Positions 54,089 through 62,222 of a stretch of DNA of 64,000 bases are shown piece by piece. The stretch comes from Ferruginibacter sp. (GTDB lineage Bacteria; Bacteroidota; Bacteroidia; Chitinophagales; Chitinophagaceae): assembly GCA_013141115.1 (NCBI GenBank), contig JABFRP010000002.1, positions 2,096,647 through 2,160,646 of the forward strand, written 5' to 3'. The first letter of the stretch is position 1. The number at the start of each line of letters is the position of its first letter. Under the pieces are notes generated by a model. It did not search any database. It was not told the DNA's origin and saw nothing but the letters and a program-made list of their open reading frames with translations. A program made the translations under genes and the position numbers.

Positions 54089-56428
54089 ATGAAAAAGATA
54101 TACTTATCGTGTTTTTTTATGTTGTTGCTGTTTTCGTTTACAGCAAATGCACAAACCGCTGGCGACTACCAAAGCTTTGCCAATGGAAACTGGAATAACT
54201 CAGCTACATGGGAAAGATTTGATGGCACTTCCTTTGTACCGGCAGCAAATGCTCCTGCAAATACCGATGGTATAATTACAATCAGGAACGGACATAATGT
54301 AACAGTAAACAGTGCTGTTACTGCCGACCAGGTTGTGGTAAATGCCGGTGGTACATTAACACAAACTGCTGATTTTACTTTAGCCAATGGGGCCGGTGAT
54401 GATTTGGTAGTAAACGGAACTTACGATTTACAGGCAAATGTGTTGGCAGGCCCTGGTAATGTGCTATTACAGGCTGGTTCACAAATGACAATAAGTGCTG
54501 CAAGTTTAAAACAATTACAAAATACTGCCATCACAAACAATGGTAGTATTAACTGGCAGGATGGAAATATCCGGTTTGATGCCCCCAACTCTACATTAAT
54601 AAATAATGGAACATTTACTATTAGTGGTAACAATACCTCTTTTTTTAATGGGGGAAGATTATCTATTACCAATAATGCAACATTTACCAAAATCAGTACA
54701 GGCACATCGAATGTAACAGGCATTTTGCTTTTTTCAAATGCCGGTACGTTAAATTGCAACGGCGGTAATTTTGTATTCGGTGATGGTAATGCAGGCGGAA
54801 CTTTTACAAATGCAGGAAGTCTGGTATTCAGCACCGGCACTTTCTCTATTGGGCCTGGTTGTATTTATAATCATAATGCAGGCGCTGCTATTAGTGGAAG
54901 CGGAAGTTTTGTTAATACAGGAACAGCTAACTTTAATATCAACCAAACTTTTCCATCAACAATATCTTTATCAACTACCGGCAATATTGCCGGAGCAGGT
55001 GATTTAATCATCAACAGCTTATTAACCATTCAGGGAAATATTACTGGTGGCGGACTCCTGAATATAAAAAATTCAGCCACATGGAATAGTGGACTTTTAA
55101 CCCGTAACGTACTTATTGATGCAGGCCAAACGCTTACGCTGACTACCGGAACAGAAAAGCAATTGCAAAATGCAACAATAACCAACAATGGTAGTATTAA
55201 CTGGCAGAATGGAGATATTCGGTTTGATGCACCCAACTCCACTTTAATAAATAATGGAACATTTACTATTGGCGCAAACAATGCTACTTATTTTAATGGA
55301 GGAAGATTGAACATTACAAATAATGGCAGTTTTATTAAGAATACTACAGGTAATTCAAGTTTAACTGGTATCCTGCTATTTTCAAATGCTGGTACGGTGA
55401 ATTGCAACAGCGGTAATTTAAATTTTGGTGAGGCCAATGCTGGCGGCACATTTACCAATTTAACTACTGGCACAGTTATTTTGAATAATGGTAATTTTAC
55501 TAACGGTGCAACTACAACATTTAATAATAATTCTGGTGCAAGTATAAAAGGGAATGGGGTTTTTAATTTTGCTTCTGTTTTTAATAACAATGGAATTATA
55601 GCTCCGGGTTTATCACCCGGCTTGTTAACAATAAACGGCCCGGAACCCTTATCAGTAAATAGCAACTTGCAAATAGAAATGTTAGACGGTAGTGGCGCAG
55701 GTACGGGGCATGATCAATTAATAAGAGCTGGAAATATTACATTGGCCGGTACACTTACAATTACTCAAACAGGAACTGTACCAAACGGTACATATACAAT
55801 CATCAGCCTTACATCTGGTACAGTAAGCGGAAATTTTGCTACTACTAATTTGCCGGTTGGTTATTCGGTACTAATAAACGCAACCAATGTACAATTAGTA
55901 AGAAGCGGGGCTTTACCCTTAAACCTTATCTCTTTTACCGGTAGCAAACTAAACAATGATGCAATGCTGCAATGGAAAACAGCCAATGAAATAAATGTAA
56001 AACAATTTGAAGTGCAGCGTAGCGAAAATAGTTTTGATTTTATTACTGTAGGCTCTGTAGCTGCTGGTGGTAATCTTTATTCTTTTTCAGATAACAATAC
56101 GTTTATTACCAAATCGGTTGTTTTTTACAGGCTAAAATCAATTGATGCGGATGGAAAATTTACTTACTCCGGTATTGTAAAATTGAGCAACCAGCAGAGC
56201 GGACAGTTTAGCATATTCCCCAATCCTGTAAAAGATATAATTACAATTAGTGGATTAAAACAAAGCGGAACATTAATGCTGTTTACTACAGAAGGTAAAT
56301 TATTGCAACAGCAAAAAGTAACCACACAAAGTATTACTATGGATTTGAGTGGCTACGCAAAAGGAACATATTTGCTGCAATACGAAAATGAAGGAGCAAG
56401 GCATACACAAAAACTAATTAAACGGTAA
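54089..56428 (+). CDS. T9SS cargo adhesin-like protein with beta-strand repeats
   Basis: A 779-residue secreted protein (signal peptide IYLSCFFMLLLFSFTANAQ). Residues 25-600 are Asn/Gly/Thr-rich short beta-strand repeats (TITNNGSINWQNGDIRFDAP, STLINNGTFTI, NAGGTFTNAG), as in beta-helix adhesins and passenger domains. The passage APGLSPGLLTINGPEPL is the motif common before the end of such helices. The tail LPLNLISFTGSK ... FEVQRSEN ... FYRLKSIDADGKFTYSG, then FSIFPNPVKDIITISGL and GTYLLQY, is a type A sorting module nearly matching that of the 520-residue cargo at 49652. It is preceded by an AGGTAT box. Confidence 0.85.
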   Translation: MKKIYLSCFFMLLLFSFTANAQTAGDYQSFANGNWNNSATWERFDGTSFVPAANAPANTDGIITIRNGHNVTVNSAVTADQVVVNAGGTLTQTADFTLANGAGDDLVVNGTYDLQANVLAGPGNVLLQAGSQMTISAASLKQLQNTAITNNGSINWQDGNIRFDAPNSTLINNGTFTISGNNTSFFNGGRLSITNNATFTKISTGTSNVTGILLFSNAGTLNCNGGNFVFGDGNAGGTFTNAGSLVFSTGTFSIGPGCIYNHNAGAAISGSGSFVNTGTANFNINQTFPSTISLSTTGNIAGAGDLIINSLLTIQGNITGGGLLNIKNSATWNSGLLTRNVLIDAGQTLTLTTGTEKQLQNATITNNGSINWQNGDIRFDAPNSTLINNGTFTIGANNATYFNGGRLNITNNGSFIKNTTGNSSLTGILLFSNAGTVNCNSGNLNFGEANAGGTFTNLTTGTVILNNGNFTNGATTTFNNNSGASIKGNGVFNFASVFNNNGIIAPGLSPGLLTINGPEPLSVNSNLQIEMLDGSGAGTGHDQLIRAGNITLAGTLTITQTGTVPNGTYTIISLTSGTVSGNFATTNLPVGYSVLINATNVQLVRSGALPLNLISFTGSKLNNDAMLQWKTANEINVKQFEVQRSENSFDFITVGSVAAGGNLYSFSDNNTFITKSVVFYRLKSIDADGKFTYSGIVKLSNQQSGQFSIFPNPVKDIITISGLKQSGTLMLFTTEGKLLQQQKVTTQSITMDLSGYAKGTYLLQYENEGARHTQKLIKR
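54523..55560 (+). repeat. Tandem about 660-bp repeat inside the T9SS adhesin gene
   Basis: Segments beginning near 54523 and 55183 share long stretches, for example the bases encoding TNNGSINWQ[DN]G[ND]IRFDAP and STLINNGTFTI, and later GILLFSNAGT and NAGGTFTN. This is a recent internal duplication that could vary in copy number. Confidence 0.8.
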
Positions 56429-56465
56429 TCTTTCTAAAATTATTTTTAAAACTAAATTACTAATC

Positions 56466-57037
56466 ATAAAAAAATATATTTTGCTATTGCTGTTAGCCGC
56501 ATCTTGTATAAATGTAAATGCACAGGTAAGCATTGGTGCAAAAGCAGGTTTTAACCGGTATGCCCTAACCGGCGCTGACCAAAGTTATAAAAACGGTATT
56601 CTTATTGGCGGCTTTGCACAAATTCCGCTAAAGGGATTGATGGTTGTACAGCCCGAGTTATTATTTTCTGCCGAAGGAAATGGGTTTGAAGAAAATAATA
56701 TAAAAAGCGAACAGCATCTTAACTATGTAAATATCCCGGTTATGCTTAGGCTGAATACAAAGGGAGGTTTTTATGTGGAAGCAGGTCCGCAGTTTGGTTT
56801 TTTTATGTCAGCAAAATATAAAGAAACTGGCAGCGCCGATGCGGATATAAAAAATATTTTAGAGGCAGTAATTTTTCATTAGGCGCCGGTGCAGGCTATC
56901 AATTTAAAATGGGCCTGGGTATTGGTGCCCGATACCATTTTGGCCTTTCTAATTTGCTAAAAAAAGAAAATCAGGAGGCTATTAAATCAATAGGCTTGCA
57001 GGTGGCGGGCTTCTATAAGTTTACAATAAAAAAATAA
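56466..57037 (+). pseudogene. Frameshifted outer-membrane beta-barrel (OmpA/PorT-like fold) gene without ATG
   Basis: A signal-peptide-like start (IKKYILLLLLAASCINVNAQ) and barrel strands (VSIGAKAGFNRYALTG, GILIGGFAQIPLKGLMVVQPELLFSAEG, LNYVNIPVMLRL, GGFYVEAGPQFGFFMSAKY) run to a stop at 56882. The barrel continues from about 56855 in another frame (FRGSNFSLGAGAGYQFKMGL, GIGARYHFGLSNLL, IGLQVAGFYKFTIKK) to 57037. The frames are restored by one added base near the TTTT run at about 56852. The expected ATG before KKYI reads ATA; a TTG at 56481 is the only near start. There are two lesions, so it is probably decayed. The frameshift alone could be a sequencing error. Confidence 0.78.
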
Positions 57038-57109
57038 ATGGTATCGTAAAAATGTATTTCAATTTTGTTTGTAATGCGATGACTGCAATTAAAAACTCAA
57101 TATGAAGTA

Positions 57110-57129
57110 GGGTGCAAAAATTAGTTAGA
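57110..57129. repeat. 20-bp direct repeat, left copy
   Basis: GGGTGCAAAAATTAGTTAGA overlaps the terC stop codon. It differs at one base from 58971-58990. Confidence 0.5.
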
Positions 57130-57933
57130 CTGATCCGTACCATTATTATTTTCTTCCGGTAAAGTTGGCTCGTTTAATTTTACCACACGGGCTTTTTTCT
57201 TTTTAGCACGGCTCATCATGGTCATGTTCAGCATTTCCACTCCAAATGAAAATGCCATACCAAAATAGATATAGTTTTTCAGGTGTAACTCATGTGCTGC
57301 TGCTGCATCCCAACCTTCCATTAAAAGGCTAAGGCCTATCATTACTAAAAAAGAAAGCGCCAGCATTTTTAAAGTAGGGTGTTTATGAATAAAACCGGAA
57401 ATAGCAGGGCTGAACAAAAACATGATCGTCATGGCAATTACCACAGCAGCTATCATGATCTCTACATGTTTGGCAGTACCGCCTGCAGTGATGATGCTGT
57501 CGAATGAAAATACCGCATCAATTAAAACTATTTGTCCCAGGGCATTACCAAATGATAGTGGCTTTTGATTTTTTAATGTTTCGTTGGGGTCTTCACCTTC
57601 CAGCTTATGATGAATTTCCATCACCGATTTATAGATGAGAAATAAACCACCGGCCAGCATTACAATACTGGCAAGGTCAAATCCTTTGCCTGCAATGCTG
57701 AAAACTGCTTTTCCTTTCTGCGCCAGCAACCAGCCTAATCCCATCAATAATAAACTCCGCATCAGAATACCGGATATCATCCAGAAACGACGGGCATTTT
57801 TTTGTTCTTTGTTTCCTTTTAACCTGTTAAGTATAATGCTAACAAAAATAACATTATCAATACCCAGCACTACTTCCAGTACTACTAAAATAAAAAAACT
57901 GATCAAACTTTCTGATGTGAATAAATGCTCCAT
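57121..57933 (-). CDS. TerC/Alx-family integral membrane protein
   Basis: A 270-residue membrane protein of the TerC family (tellurite-resistance/Alx type, linked to metal-ion export and the membrane insertion of metalloproteins). It has the family sequences LEVVLGIDNVIFVSIIL, GKGFDLASIVMLAGGLFLIYKSVMEI, GQIVLIDAVFSFDSIITAGG (with the conserved acidic residues in the membrane) and KNYIYFGMAFSFGVEMLNM, and about seven helices. The tail is charged (RAKKKKARVV). It lies 9 bases after pyrD on the same strand, so the two are probably co-transcribed. A fragment of a second copy lies at 51328-51480. Confidence 0.92.
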   Translation of the reverse strand: MEHLFTSESLISFFILVVLEVVLGIDNVIFVSIILNRLKGNKEQKNARRFWMISGILMRSLLLMGLGWLLAQKGKAVFSIAGKGFDLASIVMLAGGLFLIYKSVMEIHHKLEGEDPNETLKNQKPLSFGNALGQIVLIDAVFSFDSIITAGGTAKHVEIMIAAVVIAMTIMFLFSPAISGFIHKHPTLKMLALSFLVMIGLSLLMEGWDAAAAHELHLKNYIYFGMAFSFGVEMLNMTMMSRAKKKKARVVKLNEPTLPEENNNGTDQSN

Positions 57934-57942
57934 GTATTTTTT

Positions 57943-58968
57943 TTATAATCCTTTACAAATATTTTTAACTATTGCAGGGCCTACGTAAATAAAGCCTGTC
58001 CATACCTGAACCAAACAAGCGCCAGCGTTTAATTTTTCTTTTGCATCTTCAGCTGTAAATATACCACCACTTGCAATAACAGGTATTTGTCCGTTTGTTT
58101 TTTGATGAATATATTTTACTATTTCGGTGCTGCGTTGTTGTACCGGTAAGCCGCTTAAGCCGCCAGCTCCAATGGCTGTAATTTTTTCTGCAGAAGTTTG
58201 TAGTTTGTCACGGCTGATGGTGGTGTTGGTTGCCACAAGGCCATCCAGTTTTATTGCTGTTGCCAGATCAATTACATCATCTAATTGTTCGTTGGTTAAA
58301 TCGGGCGCTATTTTTAATAAAATGGGTTTAGGGTTTAGGTGTTTAGTGTTTAGGGTTTGAAGATTGGTCAATATTTTTTTTAAAGAATCCTTTTCCTGCA
58401 GTTCTCTTAAACCCGGTGTGTTAGGGCTGCTAACATTTACTACAAAATAATCTACATAATCATGTAGGGCCGTAAAGCAAATTTCATAATCCTTCCAGGC
58501 ATCTTCATTAGGAGTGATCTTGTTTTTACCAATATTACCACCGATGATCATTGCAGATCTCTTTTTTTGCCAGGCTTTTAATCTTTCCACAACCGCTTCC
58601 ACCCCTTGGTTATTAAACCCCATACGATTGATAAGGGATTTATCAATGGGCAGGCGAAATAAACGTAGTTTATCATTGCCGGGCTGTGCCTTGGGTGTTA
58701 CAGTGCCAATTTCCACACAGCCAAAACCAAGAGCTTCCAGTTCATTTAAATAGCTGGCGTTTTTATCAAAACCAGCCCCCAGCCCTACAGGGTTAGAAAA
58801 TGTAAGATTAAAAACACTGGATGGGTGATTACCCTTTGGAGTAAAGCACAAGGCTAATAATTGTTTTCCTCCAGGTATTTTACAAAGCAGTTTTAAGCTG
58901 TGCATTGAAAAATAGTGCACCTTTTCAGGATCAAAAAGGAACAAAAACGAACGAAGTAAATTATACAT
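57943..58968 (-). CDS. pyrD: Dihydroorotate dehydrogenase (quinone), class 2
   Basis: Membrane-associated flavoenzyme that oxidises dihydroorotate to orotate with quinone in pyrimidine synthesis. It is 341 residues. An N-terminal membrane-association helix region (LLRSFLFLFDPEKVHYFSMH) is followed by NPVGLGAGFDKNA, FGCVEIGTVTPKAQPGN, NRMGFNNQG, NVSSPNTPGLRELQ (catalytic Ser of class 2), LLKIAPDL, ATNTTISRD, GAGGLSGLP and IPVIASGGIF. A -7 box TATTTTTG ends only 8 bases before the ATG, so the mRNA may be nearly leaderless. A TTTAGG-type repeat (58323-58359) encodes the loop LNTKHLNPKP. Confidence 0.95.
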   Translation of the reverse strand: MYNLLRSFLFLFDPEKVHYFSMHSLKLLCKIPGGKQLLALCFTPKGNHPSSVFNLTFSNPVGLGAGFDKNASYLNELEALGFGCVEIGTVTPKAQPGNDKLRLFRLPIDKSLINRMGFNNQGVEAVVERLKAWQKKRSAMIIGGNIGKNKITPNEDAWKDYEICFTALHDYVDYFVVNVSSPNTPGLRELQEKDSLKKILTNLQTLNTKHLNPKPILLKIAPDLTNEQLDDVIDLATAIKLDGLVATNTTISRDKLQTSAEKITAIGAGGLSGLPVQQRSTEIVKYIHQKTNGQIPVIASGGIFTAEDAKEKLNAGACLVQVWTGFIYVGPAIVKNICKGL

Positions 58969-58970
58969 GT

Positions 58971-58990
58971 GGGTGCAAAAATAAGTTAGA
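58971..58990. repeat. 20-bp direct repeat, right copy (contains pyrD -7 box)
   Basis: GGGTGCAAAAATAAGTTAGA. On the minus strand it reads TATTTTTGCACCC, the pyrD -7 box and start region. It matches 57110-57129 at 19 of 20 bases. Confidence 0.5.
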
Positions 58991-59061
58991 GTTTTCAGTT
59001 TTTTGTTTTCAGGGAGAAATTATACCTTTGATTTATAAAGTTGCATAAACAACTATTTTAT

Positions 59062-59157
59062 GTTTATGGTTTGTAGTTTACGGTTTGCGGTTGGTTCCAT
59101 TAATGGAAAACCTTTCAAATTTTATAAACTACAAACCGTAAACTACAAACCATAAAC
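59062..59157. repeat. Long perfect inverted repeat between pyrD and the thiolase gene
   Basis: Perfect 26-bp arms (59062-59087 and 59132-59157) rich in the words TTTATGG, TTTGTAG and TTTACGG, separated by 44 bases. The loop contains its own palindrome TTCCATTAATGGAA (59095-59108). The right arm ends 9 bases before the thiolase ATG. It could form a cruciform or an mRNA hairpin over the translation start. Confidence 0.85.
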
Positions 59158-59166
59158 TCTTTCACC

Positions 59167-60345
59167 ATGCAGGAAGCATACATTATTGCAGGCTACAGAA
59201 CAGCTATTACCAAAAGTAAAAAGGGCGGGTTCAGGTTTACCAGGCCAGATGATTTGGCCATTGATGTAATTAAAGGTTTGCTGGCCAGTGTGCCACAGCT
59301 GGATGTAAAACGGGTGGATGATGTAATTGTAGGCAACGCTGTGCCGGAAGCGGAGCAGGGCTTACAGGTGGGCCGGATGATCTCTGCAAAAGCAGTGGGC
59401 ATCCATGCACCGGGCATTACTATCAACCGTTATTGCGCCAGCGGTCTGGAAAGTATTGCCATGGCCACCGCAAAAATAAGAACCGGTATGGCCGAATGTA
59501 TTATTGCCGGTGGTACCGAAAGTATGAGCATGGTGCCCACCGCAGGCTGGAAAACGGTGCCCTCTTACTCCATTGTAAAAGATGAGCCTGATTTTTATTT
59601 AAGCATGGGTTTAACTGCAGAGGCTGTTGCCAAAGAGTATAATGTTTCCAGAGAGGATCAGGATATGTTTAGTTATAACAGCCATTTAAAAGCAGGCAAT
59701 GCCATTGCATCCGGTTTTTTTAAATCGGGTATTTTGCCAATTAATATAGAAGAAGTTTATTTGGATGAGAAAGGAAAGAAGCAAAAAAGAAGTAAAGTTG
59801 TAGATACAGATGAAGGTGTAAGAGCGGATACGTCGGTTGAGGGATTGGCAAAATTAAAACCTGCATTTGCTGCAGGCGGATGTGTTACGGCTGGCAACAG
59901 CTCCCAAACCAGTGATGGAGCCGCTTTTGTAATTGTAATGAGCGAAAGAATGATCAATGAGCTGGGCTTAAAGCCCATTGCACGTTTGGTAAATTGTGCC
60001 AGCGCTGGTGTACACCCTCGTATTATGGGTGTGGGCCCCATTGAAGCAGTACCAAAAGTTTTAAAGCAAGCCGGAATGAGTTTGGCAGATATTGATCTGT
60101 TTGAATTGAATGAAGCTTTTGCATCGCAATCATTAGCGGTTATCAGAACATTGGAATTAGATCCTGATAAAGTGAATATTAACGGAGGTGCCATTGCCTT
60201 AGGCCATCCGCTGGGTTGTACTGGTTGTAAATTAACCATTCAGTTGGTCAATGATATGAAGCGGTTGAATAAAAAGTATGGCATTGTTACCGCCTGTGTT
60301 GGTGGCGGGCAGGGCATTGCAGGTATTATTGAGAATATTGATTAA
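59167..60345 (+). CDS. fadA: Acetyl-CoA C-acyltransferase (3-ketoacyl-CoA thiolase)
   Basis: Thiolase that cleaves 3-ketoacyl-CoA to acyl-CoA and acetyl-CoA (or runs in reverse). It is 392 residues with the nucleophile C90 in NRYCASGLES, the GGTESMSMVP block, ELNEAFASQSLA, H347 in GGAIALGHPLGCTG and the second cysteine C377 in TACVGGGQG. The usual residue order is CxGGG, here CVGGG. An acyl-CoA dehydrogenase gene ends the window 3.5 kb on, but the genes between are unrelated. It starts directly after the long inverted repeat and ends in a strong terminator. Confidence 0.93.
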   Translation: MQEAYIIAGYRTAITKSKKGGFRFTRPDDLAIDVIKGLLASVPQLDVKRVDDVIVGNAVPEAEQGLQVGRMISAKAVGIHAPGITINRYCASGLESIAMATAKIRTGMAECIIAGGTESMSMVPTAGWKTVPSYSIVKDEPDFYLSMGLTAEAVAKEYNVSREDQDMFSYNSHLKAGNAIASGFFKSGILPINIEEVYLDEKGKKQKRSKVVDTDEGVRADTSVEGLAKLKPAFAAGGCVTAGNSSQTSDGAAFVIVMSERMINELGLKPIARLVNCASAGVHPRIMGVGPIEAVPKVLKQAGMSLADIDLFELNEAFASQSLAVIRTLELDPDKVNINGGAIALGHPLGCTGCKLTIQLVNDMKRLNKKYGIVTACVGGGQGIAGIIENID

Positions 60346-60367
60346 CCAATATTGATTACTTATTGAT

Positions 60368-60391
60368 GCCCGCTGGTAGCGGGCTTTTTTT
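60368..60391 (+). terminator. Terminator of the thiolase gene
   Basis: A perfect 7-bp stem GCCCGCT / AGCGGGC with a GGT loop and seven T. Confidence 0.92.
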
Positions 60392-60515
60392 GTTTTACGC
60401 AGGCAGTAAGTCATCTTTTTGAAGAAATCTTTTAAAAAATAGCCACCCCCGCTAAACTTTTGTATTTTTATTTGGTCTAGGACTTTTTTATATCATTCAT
60501 CCAAATACGACTGCT

Positions 60516-62201
60516 ATGGATAGGAGAGATTTTCTTACCGCCGGTAAAGCTAAAAAAGCCGCCCCGGTACAATTTGCATCACCCACCCGAACATTAAGCG
60601 GCACCAGCCCATATGCCGGGCCATGGACCACCAATGAAGTGATCCATCTTTTAAAACGTACCATGTTTGGTGCTAAAAAAGCCGATGTGGATTTTTTTAG
60701 TGGGATGACAATGAGCCAGGCGGTAGATTATTTATTAAATGTTAGTGCGGCACAAAGCCAGCCTTTACCACCAGTAAAAGATTATACCAATTCTACCGAT
60801 CCGCTTGATCCGGATAATGCAGTACTTGCCGGGCAAACTTGGGTAAATACCAACACTAATGATGGTGGCATCAACAATCGTCGTGTAGCTTCTTTAAAAA
60901 ACTGGTGGATGGGAAGAATGATCAACCAGGAAAAAAATATCTTAGAAAAACTCACCCTTTTCTGGCACAATCATTTTTCAACCGAAACAGATGTTATTGG
61001 CAGGGGAATATGGTGCTATCAAAATAATGCAGTACTTCGCAAAAATGCATTGGGCAACTTCAAAATCTTTGTAAAAGAAATTACTTTAGATACGGGTATG
61101 CTGCGTTATTTAAATGGTTATTTGAATACAGCAGGAACGCCGGATGAAAATTATGGCCGTGAGTTACAGGAATTATTTACGGTAGGCAAAGGAATAAATA
61201 ATGCCACACCACCTTACAGTGAAGCAGATGTAAAAGCAGCAGCAAAAGTATTAACAGGATGGCAGGTAAATGGCACCACCAACACTTCCACTTTTTCTGC
61301 ATCAAGGCATGACAGTACTAACAAACAATTTTCCGCTTTTTATGGCAGTACAATAATTACAGGAAGAACTGGTGCAACAGGCGGCGATCTGGAATTGAAT
61401 GACCTGCTTACCATGATATTTACTACCAGTGATGTGGCCATGAATATTTGCCGGAGACTCTACCGCTGGTTTGTATATTATGATATTGATGCAGCTACAG
61501 AAGCTAATGTAATTGCTCCACTGGCCCAGGTTTTCAGAACTAATAATTACGATATTAAACCAGTGCTTGCCACCCTATTTAAAAGCGAACATTTTTTTGA
61601 TGTACTCAACCAGGGCTGCATTATTAAAAGCCCCATTGATAAAATAGTTGGCCTTTGCCGTGAGTTTGATGTGCAATTTCCGGTAGCAACCGATTATTTG
61701 GGTAATGCCAATTGTTGGCAAACATTAAACAGCCTTGCCATTTCTTTTCAGCAAAATATTTGCGATCCGCCAAGTGTTGCAGGCTGGCAACCTTATTACC
61801 AGGAACCACAGTTTCATGAAATATGGATCAACTCCGACACTTACCCCAAGCGCAACCAGTTTACCGACCAGATGTTGCTAACCGGTTATACAAGAGGTGG
61901 AAAAAATATAAAGATCGATCCCGTTTTATTTGCCAAAATGATGCCCAACCCCGGCGATCCTAATGAGCTGATCAGTGATGCTGTAAAATATTTATTCCGT
62001 TTGCCATTGCAGCAAACATCAAAAGACCAATTGAAAAAAGATATTTTATTAAGCGGCCAAACACAGGATTATTACTGGACCAATGCATGGACGGCTTACA
62101 TTGCTAACCCCAATGATACCACCAATGCCAATATTGTAAAAACAAGATTGAAGGACCTCTTTCAGTATTTAATGAAACTGGCCGAATACCAATTAGCTTA
62201 A
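60516..62201 (+). CDS. DUF1800 domain-containing protein
   Basis: A 561-residue protein of the DUF1800 family. The N terminus MDRRDFLTAGKA has two arginines but no hydrophobic stretch. The family core has HLLKRTMFGAKKADVDFFS, LTLFWHNHFSTETDV, LRKNALGNFKIFVKEI, GYLNTAGTPDENYGRELQEL, FTVGKG and a C-terminal ICDPPSVAGWQPY. DUF1800 genes are almost always followed by a DUF1501 gene, as here (21-base gap). The function is unknown; the pair is thought to act in the periplasm or at the cell surface. Confidence 0.92.
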   Translation: MDRRDFLTAGKAKKAAPVQFASPTRTLSGTSPYAGPWTTNEVIHLLKRTMFGAKKADVDFFSGMTMSQAVDYLLNVSAAQSQPLPPVKDYTNSTDPLDPDNAVLAGQTWVNTNTNDGGINNRRVASLKNWWMGRMINQEKNILEKLTLFWHNHFSTETDVIGRGIWCYQNNAVLRKNALGNFKIFVKEITLDTGMLRYLNGYLNTAGTPDENYGRELQELFTVGKGINNATPPYSEADVKAAAKVLTGWQVNGTTNTSTFSASRHDSTNKQFSAFYGSTIITGRTGATGGDLELNDLLTMIFTTSDVAMNICRRLYRWFVYYDIDAATEANVIAPLAQVFRTNNYDIKPVLATLFKSEHFFDVLNQGCIIKSPIDKIVGLCREFDVQFPVATDYLGNANCWQTLNSLAISFQQNICDPPSVAGWQPYYQEPQFHEIWINSDTYPKRNQFTDQMLLTGYTRGGKNIKIDPVLFAKMMPNPGDPNELISDAVKYLFRLPLQQTSKDQLKKDILLSGQTQDYYWTNAWTAYIANPNDTTNANIVKTRLKDLFQYLMKLAEYQLA

Positions 62202-62222
62202 TCTCTCATAAAAATAATACTA

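Noticed and set aside
58323..58359. Telomere-like TTTAGGG repeats in pyrD
   Set aside because: There are only a few imperfect units, and they code for a normal-length loop in an intact enzyme. This is not a telomere or integration site.
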